Source: Smithella sp. (GTDB taxonomy: Bacteria > Desulfobacterota > Syntrophia > Syntrophales > Smithellaceae). From it: DNA of 32,481 nt. The position numbers were made by a program, and so were the translations under genes. Where the stretch lies: NCBI GenBank assembly GCA_012522275.1, contig JAAYKU010000111.1, positions 1-32,481 on the forward strand, given 5' to 3'. This document shows, piece after piece, positions 15,726 through 24,180 of the stretch (position 1 is the stretch's first letter; every line of letters starts with the position of its first letter). Under the pieces are notes generated by a model. The model saw only the letters and a list, made by a program, of their open reading frames with translations, made no database searches and was not told where the DNA came from.

Positions 15726-17456
15726 ATGGAAATCAAACTGGCCGAGACAGCGGGATTCTGCATGGGAGTGCGTCGTGCGGTGGACACGGTGCTGGACATC
15801 GCCCAGCGCGCAAAAGGCAGGCGCATCTATACTTACGGCCCCCTTATCCACAACCCGCAAACCATCGACCTTCTGAAAAGCCGCGGGATAACAGCGGTGG
15901 AAAGTGTCGATGAAATCACAGACCCCAAAAACGCTTTTCTGGTCGTCCGGGCGCACGGCATCGCGCCTGATGAAAGGAAAAAAATCAGGGAAAGCGGCGT
16001 GAAAATCATCGACGCCACCTGCCCGAAGGTCGGTTATGTCCAGGCAATCATCAAAAAGCACACAGCTCTGAATTACACCGTCATTATCGCCGGAGACCGC
16101 AGGCATCCTGAAGTGGACGGGCTGTGGGGTTACACCAACGGCAGGGGAATTATCATCGCCACCGTGGAGGACGCGGAAAAACTGCCTCCGATGGAGCGCG
16201 TCTGCATTGTCGCCCAGACCACGCAGAACACCAAATATTACGACCGTATAGTTAAAAAGATTCAGGAAAAAAGTCCGCAGGCGGTTGTTTTCCACACGAT
16301 CTGCTCTTCCACACAAAGGAGGCAGGAGGAAATTATCAGGCTCGCCCGGGAAATGGACGCCATCTTTGTCGTCGGCGGCAGAAACAGCGCCAACACCTGC
16401 CGCCTTGCTGACCTGGCCCAGAAAGAAAACAAACCGACCTTCCACATCGAGACGGCCCGGGAAATAAAAAACCGCGACCTGACTCCATACGCAAAGATCG
16501 GCATTTCCGCCGGCGCCTCCACACCCAACTGGATTATCGGCCAGGTCATCGACACGATCGAGGAAGCCTGCATGGTCCCCCGTAAAAAAGCCGGACTGCT
16601 GCTTAAACTCTGGCTGTGGTCGGTGAGAGTGGATCTTTATCCCGCACTGGGCGCCGCCTGTCTGACAATAGCCTCCATGGCGCTGCAAAAAATACCTTTA
16701 AGCACATCATCGATTGCCATCGCCTCCTTTTTTATTTACGCCATGCATGTACTCAACCGCTTGAACAGAAGCGGTGAATCCGGCCTCATCGGTTCATTCC
16801 GCGAAGTCTCCTACCGCAAATACGCCCGCTGCTATTTCGCGACAGCGGTCGGCTCACTTGCTGCGGCACTGGCGTTGAGCCTTATCAATGGATTGTTTTC
16901 TTTTGTCTTTTTGTCATTTCTGGCGGCGGCCGGCGTTTTATACAATATGAAAATACTGCCGGACAGATACCGCTTCAGAAGATTGAGCGACCTTCCCGGG
17001 TCAAAAAATATTTCCACCGCGGCGGCATGGGGCATCGCGGCGGCTGTTTTGCCGCTCCTGCACAGTCAGACCGCTGCGGGCGCGTCAACAGCGGTGGCTT
17101 TTGCCTTCACTTTCGGCCTTGTTTTTATCCGTTCGGCCATGTCGGACATCATGGATATGCAAAGCGATAAACTGCTGGGCCGGGAAACGATTCCCGTGAT
17201 CATCGGCAAGGAGAAAACACAGATCATCCTACGAGTCATCATTGTGATATTATTGATTGTTTTGTTAATTTCCCATCCCGCCGGGTGGACGCCCGCGCTT
17301 AGTTATTTTCTCGTTTTCTGCCCATTATATATATGGATTTGTTTAAGGCTTTGTGATAGAAGGGCGGGGTTTTCAGGGGCCTTTCTGGAAGGAATTCTGG
17401 AAACAAGCTATATTATTGCCGGTTTAGTGGTTTTCTGCTGGTATTTCCTGATCTGA
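15726..17456 (+). CDS. ispH: IspH (HMBDP reductase) fused to a UbiA-like membrane domain
   Basis: Residues 1 to about 283 are a complete 4-hydroxy-3-methylbut-2-enyl diphosphate reductase, the last MEP-pathway step making IPP and DMAPP. The three [4Fe-4S] cysteines C12, C99 and C193 are present, with H42, H77 and H127, Q164-T166, the S221-x-N223 pair and GISAGASTP at 259-267. After a short basic linker, residues about 290-576 form roughly nine hydrophobic helices with UbiA prenyltransferase features: DLPGSKNI near 422-429 and the second aspartate motif D474-xx-D477-xxx-D481 followed by LLGRETIPVIIGKE. The first UbiA aspartate motif, expected in the loop after the second helix, is replaced by NRLNRSGE (344-351), so ordinary prenyltransferase chemistry is uncertain. 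No stop codon interrupts the join. The gene starts directly after the tlyA stop. Confidence 0.9.
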   Translation: MEIKLAETAGFCMGVRRAVDTVLDIAQRAKGRRIYTYGPLIHNPQTIDLLKSRGITAVESVDEITDPKNAFLVVRAHGIAPDERKKIRESGVKIIDATCPKVGYVQAIIKKHTALNYTVIIAGDRRHPEVDGLWGYTNGRGIIIATVEDAEKLPPMERVCIVAQTTQNTKYYDRIVKKIQEKSPQAVVFHTICSSTQRRQEEIIRLAREMDAIFVVGGRNSANTCRLADLAQKENKPTFHIETAREIKNRDLTPYAKIGISAGASTPNWIIGQVIDTIEEACMVPRKKAGLLLKLWLWSVRVDLYPALGAACLTIASMALQKIPLSTSSIAIASFFIYAMHVLNRLNRSGESGLIGSFREVSYRKYARCYFATAVGSLAAALALSLINGLFSFVFLSFLAAAGVLYNMKILPDRYRFRRLSDLPGSKNISTAAAWGIAAAVLPLLHSQTAAGASTAVAFAFTFGLVFIRSAMSDIMDMQSDKLLGRETIPVIIGKEKTQIILRVIIVILLIVLLISHPAGWTPALSYFLVFCPLYIWICLRLCDRRAGFSGAFLEGILETSYIIAGLVVFCWYFLI

Positions 17457-17493
17457 CGGCGCAAAGATAATTTACAGGAGCAGGTGATCGAAA

Positions 17494-18081
17494 ATGAGGG
17501 TTATCTTCGCCCGGTCCGTACTGCTTATTGCCGTGCTGAGCATCATCGCGTGCGGCGGGTTACGCTATTCACAGCTGGATCCGGCGGCCGGAGAGTATCA
17601 TCCCGGGCGAATCGCCGTTTTCCCGGCGGACGTCGGGCCTCATAAAGAAGCGAGCCCCGCCATAGAGCAGGTTGTTGCCGATGTGCTGGTCGAAAAAAAA
17701 TGGTTCAAAAATGTTATCGATGCGGCCGCTCTGAACAGACAGATCAGCACAAATGAAGAACTCGGCAAAGCCGTGTCTGATTACTTATCCAAGCTGCAGA
17801 CACTCAACTATTCCGACCCGGCCTTGAGCAAAAAAATAGGTGAGCTGATTGAAGCGGATGCTTTTTTACTTGTTGCGGTTGACTACTGGAGTTATTATAT
17901 TAAAAAAGACAACAATTTGGGCAAGGTGAGCCTCGGTTTGCGGCTGATTGACGCGCCGACCGGCAAAACCATGTGGAAAGCCGGGCATGACAAAGAAGAG
18001 ACCTATACTTTTTTCAGGCCGGAGCTTGCCGGCATTGCCCGGGCGGTTGTAAAAACCATGGTCCGGGAAATGCCCCGCTGA
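17494..18081 (+). CDS. Putative lipoprotein, family not firmly assigned
   Basis: 195-residue predicted lipoprotein: basic start, hydrophobic run, then lipobox SIIAC with C20. The mature part has RIAVFPADVGPHKEA, a helix AIEQVVADVLVEKKWFKNVIDAAAL, an IEADAFLLVAVDYWSYY strand and VSLGLRLIDAPTGKTMWKAG, a pattern reminiscent of CsgG-like or DUF799/GNA1162-type periplasmic lipoproteins, which share IAV-P, DALLL and LVD-TG-W elements. The assignment is by eye only. The ATG is preceded by CAGG at 9 bases, with GGAG a little further upstream. It lies 37 bases after ispH and may be read through from that operon. Confidence 0.75.
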   Translation: MRVIFARSVLLIAVLSIIACGGLRYSQLDPAAGEYHPGRIAVFPADVGPHKEASPAIEQVVADVLVEKKWFKNVIDAAALNRQISTNEELGKAVSDYLSKLQTLNYSDPALSKKIGELIEADAFLLVAVDYWSYYIKKDNNLGKVSLGLRLIDAPTGKTMWKAGHDKEETYTFFRPELAGIARAVVKTMVREMPR

Positions 18082-18131
18082 CCGGAGCGACAGCGATAAC
18101 TATTGTATGAATTAAAGAAATGGAGATAATC

Positions 18132-18353
18132 ATGAAAGAAGAAGTTCAAAAAGCGATAGAAAAAGTCCGGCCGGGACTGCAGGCCGACGGAGGCGATGTG
18201 GAACTGGTTGACGTAACCGATGACGGAGTAGTCAAGGTAAAACTTACCGGCGCCTGCCACGGCTGCCCGATGTCTCAGATGACTCTGAAGATGGGCATCG
18301 AAAAAATTGTCAAGCAGCAGGTTCCCTCCGTGAAAGAAGTAGTGTCCGTATAG
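18132..18353 (+). CDS. NifU C-terminal-domain (Nfu-type) Fe-S scaffold protein
   Basis: Small Fe-S cluster carrier consisting only of the Nfu/NifU-C domain, 73 residues from the ATG at 18132. Diagnostic sequence: IEKVRPGLQADGGDVELVDV and TGACHGCPMSQMTLKMGIEKIV with the CxxC cluster ligands. The start at 18132 has GGAG 6 bases upstream; an ATG at 18120 lies in the same frame but is upstream of this site. The next gene is a 2[4Fe-4S] ferredoxin and the preceding operon contains IspH, so it may help mature these proteins (inference). Confidence 0.92.
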   Translation: MKEEVQKAIEKVRPGLQADGGDVELVDVTDDGVVKVKLTGACHGCPMSQMTLKMGIEKIVKQQVPSVKEVVSV

Positions 18354-18389
18354 GACCGGCGTCAGACCGGAAAGACGTTAACATTTTGA

Positions 18390-18590
<201 letters not shown>

Positions 18591-18613
18591 AAAGAAATTT
18601 GAAAAAACTTTTT

Positions 18614-18661
18614 GCCGGGGAAAAGTCCGTTTGACACGGCGGATTTTTCCCCTGCTTTTTT
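18614..18661 (+). terminator. Rho-independent terminator after the ferredoxin gene
   Basis: Imperfect hairpin pairing GGGGAAAA (18617-18624) with TTTTCCCC (18645-18652) and TCCG with CGG-GGA nearer the loop, closed by GC/GC, followed by a T-run at 18656-18661. Confidence 0.75.
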
Positions 18662-18739
18662 ATTACTTAGAAAAAACCGGTACAGATGAAATTTTTTTAT
18701 CAGAATCTTCAATCCTGTATTACCGAGGGAATATAACTC

Positions 18740-19399
18740 ATGGGCGGGTTTATCACTTTTGAAGGGATTGAGGGCTCCGGCAAATCCACGCACATGGGAC
18801 TGCTGGCCTTGCACCTGAAGGACGCAAAGATACCCGCGGTGATCACGCAGGAGCCTTCGGGAACAGCAATTGGCCGCAAAATCGGAGACATCCTTTTTAA
18901 CCGCAGTCATCAGGGCATGTTTGCCGAAACGGAGCTCCTTTTGTTTTGCGCCGCCCGCGCCCAGCATGTGCGGGAAATCATTTTGCCGGCGCTCGAGGCA
19001 GACAAATATGTTGTGTGCGACAGGTTCTCCGACGCGACTTTTGCCTACCAGGCCTGTGGCCGGGGCCTCGATGCGGCTTTCATCAAAACGATGAACGATT
19101 ACTGCGCGCCGGGGCTCAAACCGGATTTGACCCTCCTGTTCGATTTGCAGGTGGAAACCGGGCTGCAAAGGGCGGCCGGCCGCGACGCAAAGCTTGCGGA
19201 CCCTGCCGCAGCCGATCGGTTTGAAAGGGAAAAGATTGACTTCCATCACCGCGTACGCGACGGCTACGAGCGCCTGAGACAGGCAGAACCGGAGCGCTTC
19301 CGTGTCATCGACGCCTCGCGGACGGTGGAGCTTGTCGCCGCAGATGTCCGCCGGCTGGTCATGGATTTTATCAAAAACGGAAAACGCTCCGGCCGGTAA
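18740..19399 (+). CDS. tmk: Thymidylate kinase
   Basis: Phosphorylates dTMP to dTDP. 219 residues. P-loop FEGIEGSGKST at 7-17, TQEPSGTAIG near 36-45, ELLLFCAARAQHV near 65-77, the DR motif CDRFSDATFAYQACGRGLD near 94-112, and a C-terminal lid/adenine region RFEREKIDFHHRVRDGYERL. GAGGG precedes the ATG. It starts after the ferredoxin terminator and is 12 bases ahead of holB, opening a replication/translation operon. Confidence 0.95.
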   Translation: MGGFITFEGIEGSGKSTHMGLLALHLKDAKIPAVITQEPSGTAIGRKIGDILFNRSHQGMFAETELLLFCAARAQHVREIILPALEADKYVVCDRFSDATFAYQACGRGLDAAFIKTMNDYCAPGLKPDLTLLFDLQVETGLQRAAGRDAKLADPAAADRFEREKIDFHHRVRDGYERLRQAEPERFRVIDASRTVELVAADVRRLVMDFIKNGKRSGR

Positions 19400-19411
19400 T
19401 TTCATTTTCTT

Positions 19412-20392
19412 ATGTCTTTTAAAAATATTTACGGTCATTTCCGGCAGATCGGAATGCTGCAAAAGGCGATCGCTTCGCGGCGGGTCGGGCATTCCTACAT
19501 CTTCAGCGGCATCAACGGCATCGGAAAAAAAGTAGTCGCGCTCGCCTTCGCCTGCGCCTTGAACTGCGATGAGCCGGATGCCGCAGGCGACGCCTGCGGC
19601 AAGTGCGCTTCATGCCTCAAAATAAGCCGCGGCAGCCATCCGGACATACACCTTCTGGCGTCAGACACGCAATTTATAAGGATTGACGCTATCCGCCATA
19701 TTCAGCAGCAGATGACCTTCAGGCCGCTGGAGGGAAAAAAGCGCGTCTTTATCATCGACGACGCGGACAAGATGAATGAACAGGCAGCCAACGCTCTGTT
19801 AAAAACTCTGGAGGAACCGTCGGCCGGCAACATCATCATCCTGGTGAGCTCGCGCCCCAACTGGATGCCGCTGACCATCCTTTCGCGCTGCCGTCAGGTG
19901 CGCTTCCATCCCCTGCCGGCCGAAACCGTTGCGCGCTGGCTGGTTGAGCAGGGAAAAACCGACCCGGCCAGAGCGCACCTGCTGGCCTCTCTTTCCGGCG
20001 GCTCGATCAGCCAGGCCCTGGAGCTCGACGCCGAGGAAATGACCGCCTTTCGCGCCGATCTCGGCCGGCTTTTATCCGGCGCGAGCGCCCGCGAGCCGAT
20101 GAGCCTGCTTACCCTTTCGGCTTTCCTGGGCCAAGATAAAAAGGAAATCCGGCAGGGATTGAAAATCGTCAATACATATTTTCGTGATGCTCTGGTCTAT
20201 AAAGAAACAGCCAACCCCTCCATGATCATCAACGCCCACGACCTGCCGTGCGTGGCTTCGCTGGCACAGCGCCTGACCGGCGAGCAGATTCTTGCCAATA
20301 TCGCCCTGGTCGAACGCTCGACACAGATGATCGACATGAACGTGAACAAATCGTTGACATTGGAGACAATGGCATTTAAGCTCTCAATATGA
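19412..20392 (+). CDS. holB: DNA polymerase III delta' subunit
   Basis: Clamp-loader subunit of 326 residues. GHSYIFSGINGIGKK at 26-40 is the Walker A region, but the usual T/S after GK is K40, which fits a non-hydrolysing delta' subunit rather than DnaX. A zinc-type cysteine cluster follows (C52, C62, C65, C68), then HPDIHLL, KKRVFIIDDADKMNEQAANALLKTLEEP near 108-136 and the TILSRC sensor motif near 154-159. The C-terminal domain is the usual helical collar. The ribosome-binding site is weak, suggesting coupling to tmk. It is followed by the PSP1-domain gene, the order seen in Bacillus. Confidence 0.93.
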   Translation: MSFKNIYGHFRQIGMLQKAIASRRVGHSYIFSGINGIGKKVVALAFACALNCDEPDAAGDACGKCASCLKISRGSHPDIHLLASDTQFIRIDAIRHIQQQMTFRPLEGKKRVFIIDDADKMNEQAANALLKTLEEPSAGNIIILVSSRPNWMPLTILSRCRQVRFHPLPAETVARWLVEQGKTDPARAHLLASLSGGSISQALELDAEEMTAFRADLGRLLSGASAREPMSLLTLSAFLGQDKKEIRQGLKIVNTYFRDALVYKETANPSMIINAHDLPCVASLAQRLTGEQILANIALVERSTQMIDMNVNKSLTLETMAFKLSI

Positions 20393-20414
20393 AAATTGAA
20401 ACGGACCTGCAAAA

Positions 20415-21176
20415 GTGCTGACCAATATTATCGGTGTAAAATTTAAAAAGGAAGGCAGGATATACAGCTTTGATGCCTGCGACCATATCCTGCATAAAAA
20501 CGACGAGGTGCTCGTCAGCACGGACAACGGCGTCGCCCTGGGTGTGGTCGTCACGGACGTTTCGCGATGCACGCCGGAACGGCTTCCCGCCAATCTGAAA
20601 AAAGTGCTGCGCAAAGTGACTGTCGATGACCTGCGCGTCCGTGAAGAGCTGGAAATACTGGAAAAGGACGCAAAACAATATTGCATTGAAAAAATTCGGG
20701 AAAAAAGCCTGTCCATGAAGCTCATCACGGTGGAGTTGTTTTTCGACCGGAGCAAAATGATTTTTTACTTTACCGCAGACGCCCGGGTGGACTTTCGTGA
20801 ACTGGTCAAAGACCTGGTCGCCAGATTCAAAACCAGAATCGAACTCAAACAAATCGGCGCACGCCAGGAAACGAGAATTGTCAAGGGGCTGGCTGTCTGC
20901 GGCAGGCCCGTCTGCTGTGCCGGTGTCTTGCAAAACCTGGACAGGGTTACGGTAAAAATGGCCAAGGATCAGAGCATGTCGCTCAATCCGGAAAAAATAT
21001 CCGGCCTTTGCGGAAGGTTGATGTGCTGCCTTTCCTTCGAGCATGCAGTTTATGCCGAAGCTAAAAAAACCGGCCGGGAGGCAAGATCCGCACAGCCCCG
21101 TGAGGGCATGCCCGGACCGGCAGAGCACAAAACCGGCCAGTCGCAACAGGCAGGCAAAAAACGTCCCGACGCATGA
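20415..21176 (+). CDS. ricT: PSP1-domain protein, RicT/YaaT family
   Basis: 253 residues. In Bacillus the homologue RicT (YaaT) joins RicA and RicF in an Fe-S complex affecting RNase Y and sporulation; in Gram-negatives its role is not established. The PSP1 domain spans about 1-155 (GVALGVVVTDVSR, DRSKMIFYFTADARVDFRELVKDL, RIELKQIGARQE). A cysteine-rich segment GLAVCGRPVCCAG (C162, C167, C168) and GLCGRLMCCLSFEH (C199, C204, C205) matches the Fe-S ligating pattern. The last 40 residues are a low-complexity, basic, glutamine-rich tail. The GTG at 20415 is the only start that fits; the ATG at 20389 is in another frame and soon stops. It lies between holB and metG. Confidence 0.9.
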   Translation: MLTNIIGVKFKKEGRIYSFDACDHILHKNDEVLVSTDNGVALGVVVTDVSRCTPERLPANLKKVLRKVTVDDLRVREELEILEKDAKQYCIEKIREKSLSMKLITVELFFDRSKMIFYFTADARVDFRELVKDLVARFKTRIELKQIGARQETRIVKGLAVCGRPVCCAGVLQNLDRVTVKMAKDQSMSLNPEKISGLCGRLMCCLSFEHAVYAEAKKTGREARSAQPREGMPGPAEHKTGQSQQAGKKRPDA

Positions 21177-21192
21177 GGAGCAGTAAATAATC

Positions 21193-23088
21193 ATGAGTGA
21201 ACCATTTTACATTACAACCCCCATTTATTACGTTAACGCATCACCCCACATCGGGCATGCCTACACCACCATTGTGGCGGATGTTTTGGCGCGTTGGGCG
21301 CGCATGACGGGACGGGAAACGTTTTTTGTCACCGGGACTGACGAACACGGCGACAAAATCGCCGAGGCAGCCAGACAGGCGCAAATCACGCCCAAGGCCT
21401 ACGCGGACCGGATCAGCTCGCAGTTTCGCCAGCTTTGGCCGGAGCTGGCGATCACCAACGATTACTTTATCCGCACCACCGATGCGCATCATATCGACAC
21501 GGTGCGCCGGATACTGCAGAAAGTTTATGACACGGGCGACATCTATTTCGGCTCGTATGAGGGCTTTTACTGTGTCGGCTGTGAGCGCTTCTACACTGAA
21601 AAGGAGCTGGTGGAGGGCAAGTGTCCCGATCATCAGACGGTCCCGGAGTACCGCAAGGAAAGCAACTATTTTTTCCGGATGAGCAAATATCAGGACTGGC
21701 TTGTCGGTCACATCAGGCAAAACCCGGAATTTATCCGTCCCGAGCGCTACCGCAACGAGGTGCTGGGCTTTCTGCGCGAGCCGCTGGAGGATTTGTGCAT
21801 CTCGCGGCCCAAGACGAGGCTGGAATGGGGCATCACACTGCCGTTTGATGAAAAATATGTAACCTATGTATGGTTCGACGCCCTGATCAATTACGTGACG
21901 GCCGTCGGTTATCCCGACGGGGCGAATTTCGAAAAATTCTGGCCGCAGGCCCAGCATCTGATCGCCAAGGACATTCTCAAACCGCACGGTATCTACTGGC
22001 CGACCATGCTCAAGGCGGCGGGAATCGAGCCCTATCAGCACCTCAACGTCCACGGTTACTGGAACATGGAGCAGGGGAAAATGTCCAAAAGCCTCGGCAA
22101 TGTCGTACGCCCGCTCGATTTGAAAGATAAGTACGGCCTGGACGCCTTCCGCTACTTTCTGCTGCGCGATATGGTTTTCGGCCTGGACTCCACGTTTTCC
22201 GAAGATGCGTTTGTGGCAAGGCTAAACTCGGACCTGGCCAACGATCTGGGCAATCTGGTGAGCCGCACCGTGACCATGGCCATAAAATATTGCGACGGGA
22301 AAACTCCCGCTCCGCCGGCGCCAGATATGGAAAACAGGCTGCCGGAGCTGGCGCAAAAAACAGTTACGGAAGTGGAAACCTGCTTCGCCGAAATGTCGCT
22401 GCACAGGGCGCTGGCGTCCGTCTGGGAGCTGATCGGCTATGCCAACAAATATATTGTGGAGACCGAACCCTGGGCACTGGCCAAAGACCCGGCCAGTCAT
22501 GACAGGCTCGTCGCCATCATGTACCGTCTGCTGGAAGCGCTGCGCTGTGTGGCGATTCTGGTTTCACCGTTCATGCCGCAGGCGGCGGTGAAAATTCTGC
22601 AGACGATCGGTCTGGATCCAAACAGCAGGTATGACCTGGAAACCATCCGCTGCAATGACCCCCTTCCCGCGGGCTCGCCTTTGCAGCGCACCGAGGCTCT
22701 TTTCCCGCGCGTTGCGGTGAAAAAAGAAGCTGTGCCGGCCCAGGCAGATCCTTTGACGGACATCAAACCCCAAATCAGCTACGAGGAATTCTCGAAAGTG
22801 GACCTGCGCGTGGCAAAGATTGTCTCGGCTGAACGTGTGCCCAAATCCAATAAGCTGATCAAGCTCGGCATTGATATGGGCGACAAACGTACCATCGTGG
22901 CCGGCATCGGCCAGGACTACCGGCCGGAAGAGCTCATCGGGAAATCCATTGTAGTCGTGGCGAACCTCCAGCCGGCTAAACTGATGGGGGTGGAATCTCA
23001 CGGGATGCTGCTGGCGACAGATACTGCCGCCGGCCTTACGCTTATCGGATTTGACCGCGAGCCTGCGGCGGGAGCCAAAGTCCGCTAG
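21193..23088 (+). CDS. metG: Methionyl-tRNA synthetase with C-terminal tRNA-binding domain
   Basis: Charges tRNA-Met. 631 residues. PHIGH signature at 18-22, TGTDEHGDK at 48-55, a zinc knuckle with C127, C130, C144 and H147 (one knuckle, CxxC plus CPDH), WFDALINYVTA near 227-237, HGIYWP, and GKMSKSLGN at 295-303. The anticodon-binding helices follow, then a C-terminal EMAP/Trbp111-type OB-fold (about 525-631: SKVDLRVAKIVSAERVPKSNKLIKL through ESHGMLLA), typical of the dimeric bacterial form. The ATG has GAGGAG overlapping the stop of ricT. Convergent with the DsbC-like gene 33 bases downstream. Confidence 0.97.
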   Translation: MSEPFYITTPIYYVNASPHIGHAYTTIVADVLARWARMTGRETFFVTGTDEHGDKIAEAARQAQITPKAYADRISSQFRQLWPELAITNDYFIRTTDAHHIDTVRRILQKVYDTGDIYFGSYEGFYCVGCERFYTEKELVEGKCPDHQTVPEYRKESNYFFRMSKYQDWLVGHIRQNPEFIRPERYRNEVLGFLREPLEDLCISRPKTRLEWGITLPFDEKYVTYVWFDALINYVTAVGYPDGANFEKFWPQAQHLIAKDILKPHGIYWPTMLKAAGIEPYQHLNVHGYWNMEQGKMSKSLGNVVRPLDLKDKYGLDAFRYFLLRDMVFGLDSTFSEDAFVARLNSDLANDLGNLVSRTVTMAIKYCDGKTPAPPAPDMENRLPELAQKTVTEVETCFAEMSLHRALASVWELIGYANKYIVETEPWALAKDPASHDRLVAIMYRLLEALRCVAILVSPFMPQAAVKILQTIGLDPNSRYDLETIRCNDPLPAGSPLQRTEALFPRVAVKKEAVPAQADPLTDIKPQISYEEFSKVDLRVAKIVSAERVPKSNKLIKLGIDMGDKRTIVAGIGQDYRPEELIGKSIVVVANLQPAKLMGVESHGMLLATDTAAGLTLIGFDREPAAGAKVR

Positions 23089-23121
23089 ACTCAAATAAGC
23101 GGACGGCCCGCTACATTGGCT

Positions 23122-23817
23122 TTATTCAGCCAGGAGCTTTTCGAGCGCCGGCTGGTCGAAGCCCGGCACGACTTTTCCTTTAATGTAAAACAGCGGCGTC
23201 GCCTGCACACGGGCCCGGGAACTTGCCTGCTGATGAGCCTGTTCAAGATCGTCGGCCGCCTTGTCGGCACATAAGTTAAATTCCGCGTTTGTGTCGAGCT
23301 TCCCGCTCATCACATCCTCATAGGCTTGCGCGCGATCTTTCGAACAGATGATATGGCGTATTTTTTTTGCCGAATTCTCGGACAGAGGATGGAAAAAAAC
23401 GTATTTTGTGACATCATTTTTTCTGTGCCGGAAAAAATTAAAAGCCATGCGGCAGTAGTAGCAGTTCGGATCGATAAATTCCACGACCTGCGTTTTGCCG
23501 CTGCCGATTATCACCGCTTTGTCCAGGGGTAGATTTTTCATGCCGGCCGCCATTTTGTCGGCCATGCTTTCCTGGGTCAGATTCCGGTTGTCTTTGGAAA
23601 TCATACTTCCCAACAGAATCACATCCCCTTCCGGCAGATAATAATACACGCGACGCCCATCGTATACTTCATACACGCCTTTTGTGGATGTCTCGTCAAA
23701 AGACTCAAACTGATGCCTGGGAAAGCTCTTTTTGAACTGCTCTTCCGGCGTTGTTTTCTGCATGGACGAACAGGCGGCCAAAAGCGCCAAAAGGGCAAAT
23801 AAAATAATCTTTTTCAC
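23122..23817 (-). CDS. DsbC/DsbG-like thiol:disulfide interchange lipoprotein
   Basis: 231-residue periplasmic thioredoxin-fold protein anchored as a lipoprotein: hydrophobic start with lipobox LAAC, C16. A dimerisation-like N-terminal region (GVYEVYDGRRVYYYLPEGDVILLG) precedes the active site NCYYCRMAF with C119 and C122; further cysteines in HIICSKDRAQAYEDVM and NLCADKA match the second, structural pair of DsbC. The cis-proline segment is QATPLFYIKGKVVPG. GTG start at 23817 with AGGAG 7 bases upstream. It probably isomerises or reduces disulfides in the cell envelope; the membrane reductant partner is not in the window. Lipid anchoring differs from classical soluble DsbC. Confidence 0.88.
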   Translation of the reverse strand: MKKIILFALLALLAACSSMQKTTPEEQFKKSFPRHQFESFDETSTKGVYEVYDGRRVYYYLPEGDVILLGSMISKDNRNLTQESMADKMAAGMKNLPLDKAVIIGSGKTQVVEFIDPNCYYCRMAFNFFRHRKNDVTKYVFFHPLSENSAKKIRHIICSKDRAQAYEDVMSGKLDTNAEFNLCADKAADDLEQAHQQASSRARVQATPLFYIKGKVVPGFDQPALEKLLAE

Positions 23818-23989
23818 AAGGCGGCTCCTTTGTGGAAATCGGCAAAATCACATCTGAATCAAACATGTTGGACGGCCACGCACTATCAGAATCAGTCGCT
23901 GAACGCAAAACTTATTTTCAGTATTGCCGCTCATCCGGACGAGCCGGACAGGCGGATTTTCATACAGGGGGCCGTTATAAGAAGAGCTG

Positions 23990-24030
23990 AAAAAATTGCC
24001 ATCAGGCCGCTACGGCGGCGGCCCGATGGC
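23990..24030 (-). terminator. Rho-independent terminator of the tRNA-Sec gene
   Basis: On the minus strand a 12-pair stem with one internal mismatch (GCCATC/GATGGC and GGCCGC/GCGGCC, 24030-23998), 7-base loop, followed by AA and six T (23995-23990). It lies about 30 bases after the tRNA 3' end. Confidence 0.8.
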
Positions 24031-24061
24031 AGACTATGATATATTGATATTATTAGTAAAT

Positions 24062-24159
24062 TGGCGGAAGTGCATGGGAATCGAACCCACCTGGGACGGT
24101 TTTAGCGCCCCACACCGGATTTGAAGTCCGGGAGGCCCACCAGTGACCTTGGCACTTCC
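24062..24159 (-). tRNA. selC: Selenocysteine tRNA (anticodon UCA)
   Basis: 98-base tRNA read on the minus strand. The acceptor stem is 8 bp (GGAAGTGC at 24159-24152 with GCACTTCC), as in bacterial tRNA-Sec; the anticodon stem CCGGA/TCCGG encloses loop CTTCAAA with anticodon TCA; the variable arm is long (7 bp, TGGGGCG/CGTCCCA around CTAAAAC); the T-loop is TTCGATT. The discriminator is G and CCA is encoded (24064-24062). Its presence means the organism decodes UGA as selenocysteine. selA, selB and selD are not in the window. It has its own promoter and terminator. Confidence 0.97.
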
Positions 24160-24180
24160 TTAGGGAAGCAAACAGCTAGC

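Noticed and set aside
15630-16688. 352-codon minus-strand open frame opposite the ispH half of the fusion gene
   Set aside because: Histidine- and arginine-rich shadow typical of GC-rich antisense frames; the plus-strand gene carries all IspH catalytic residues.
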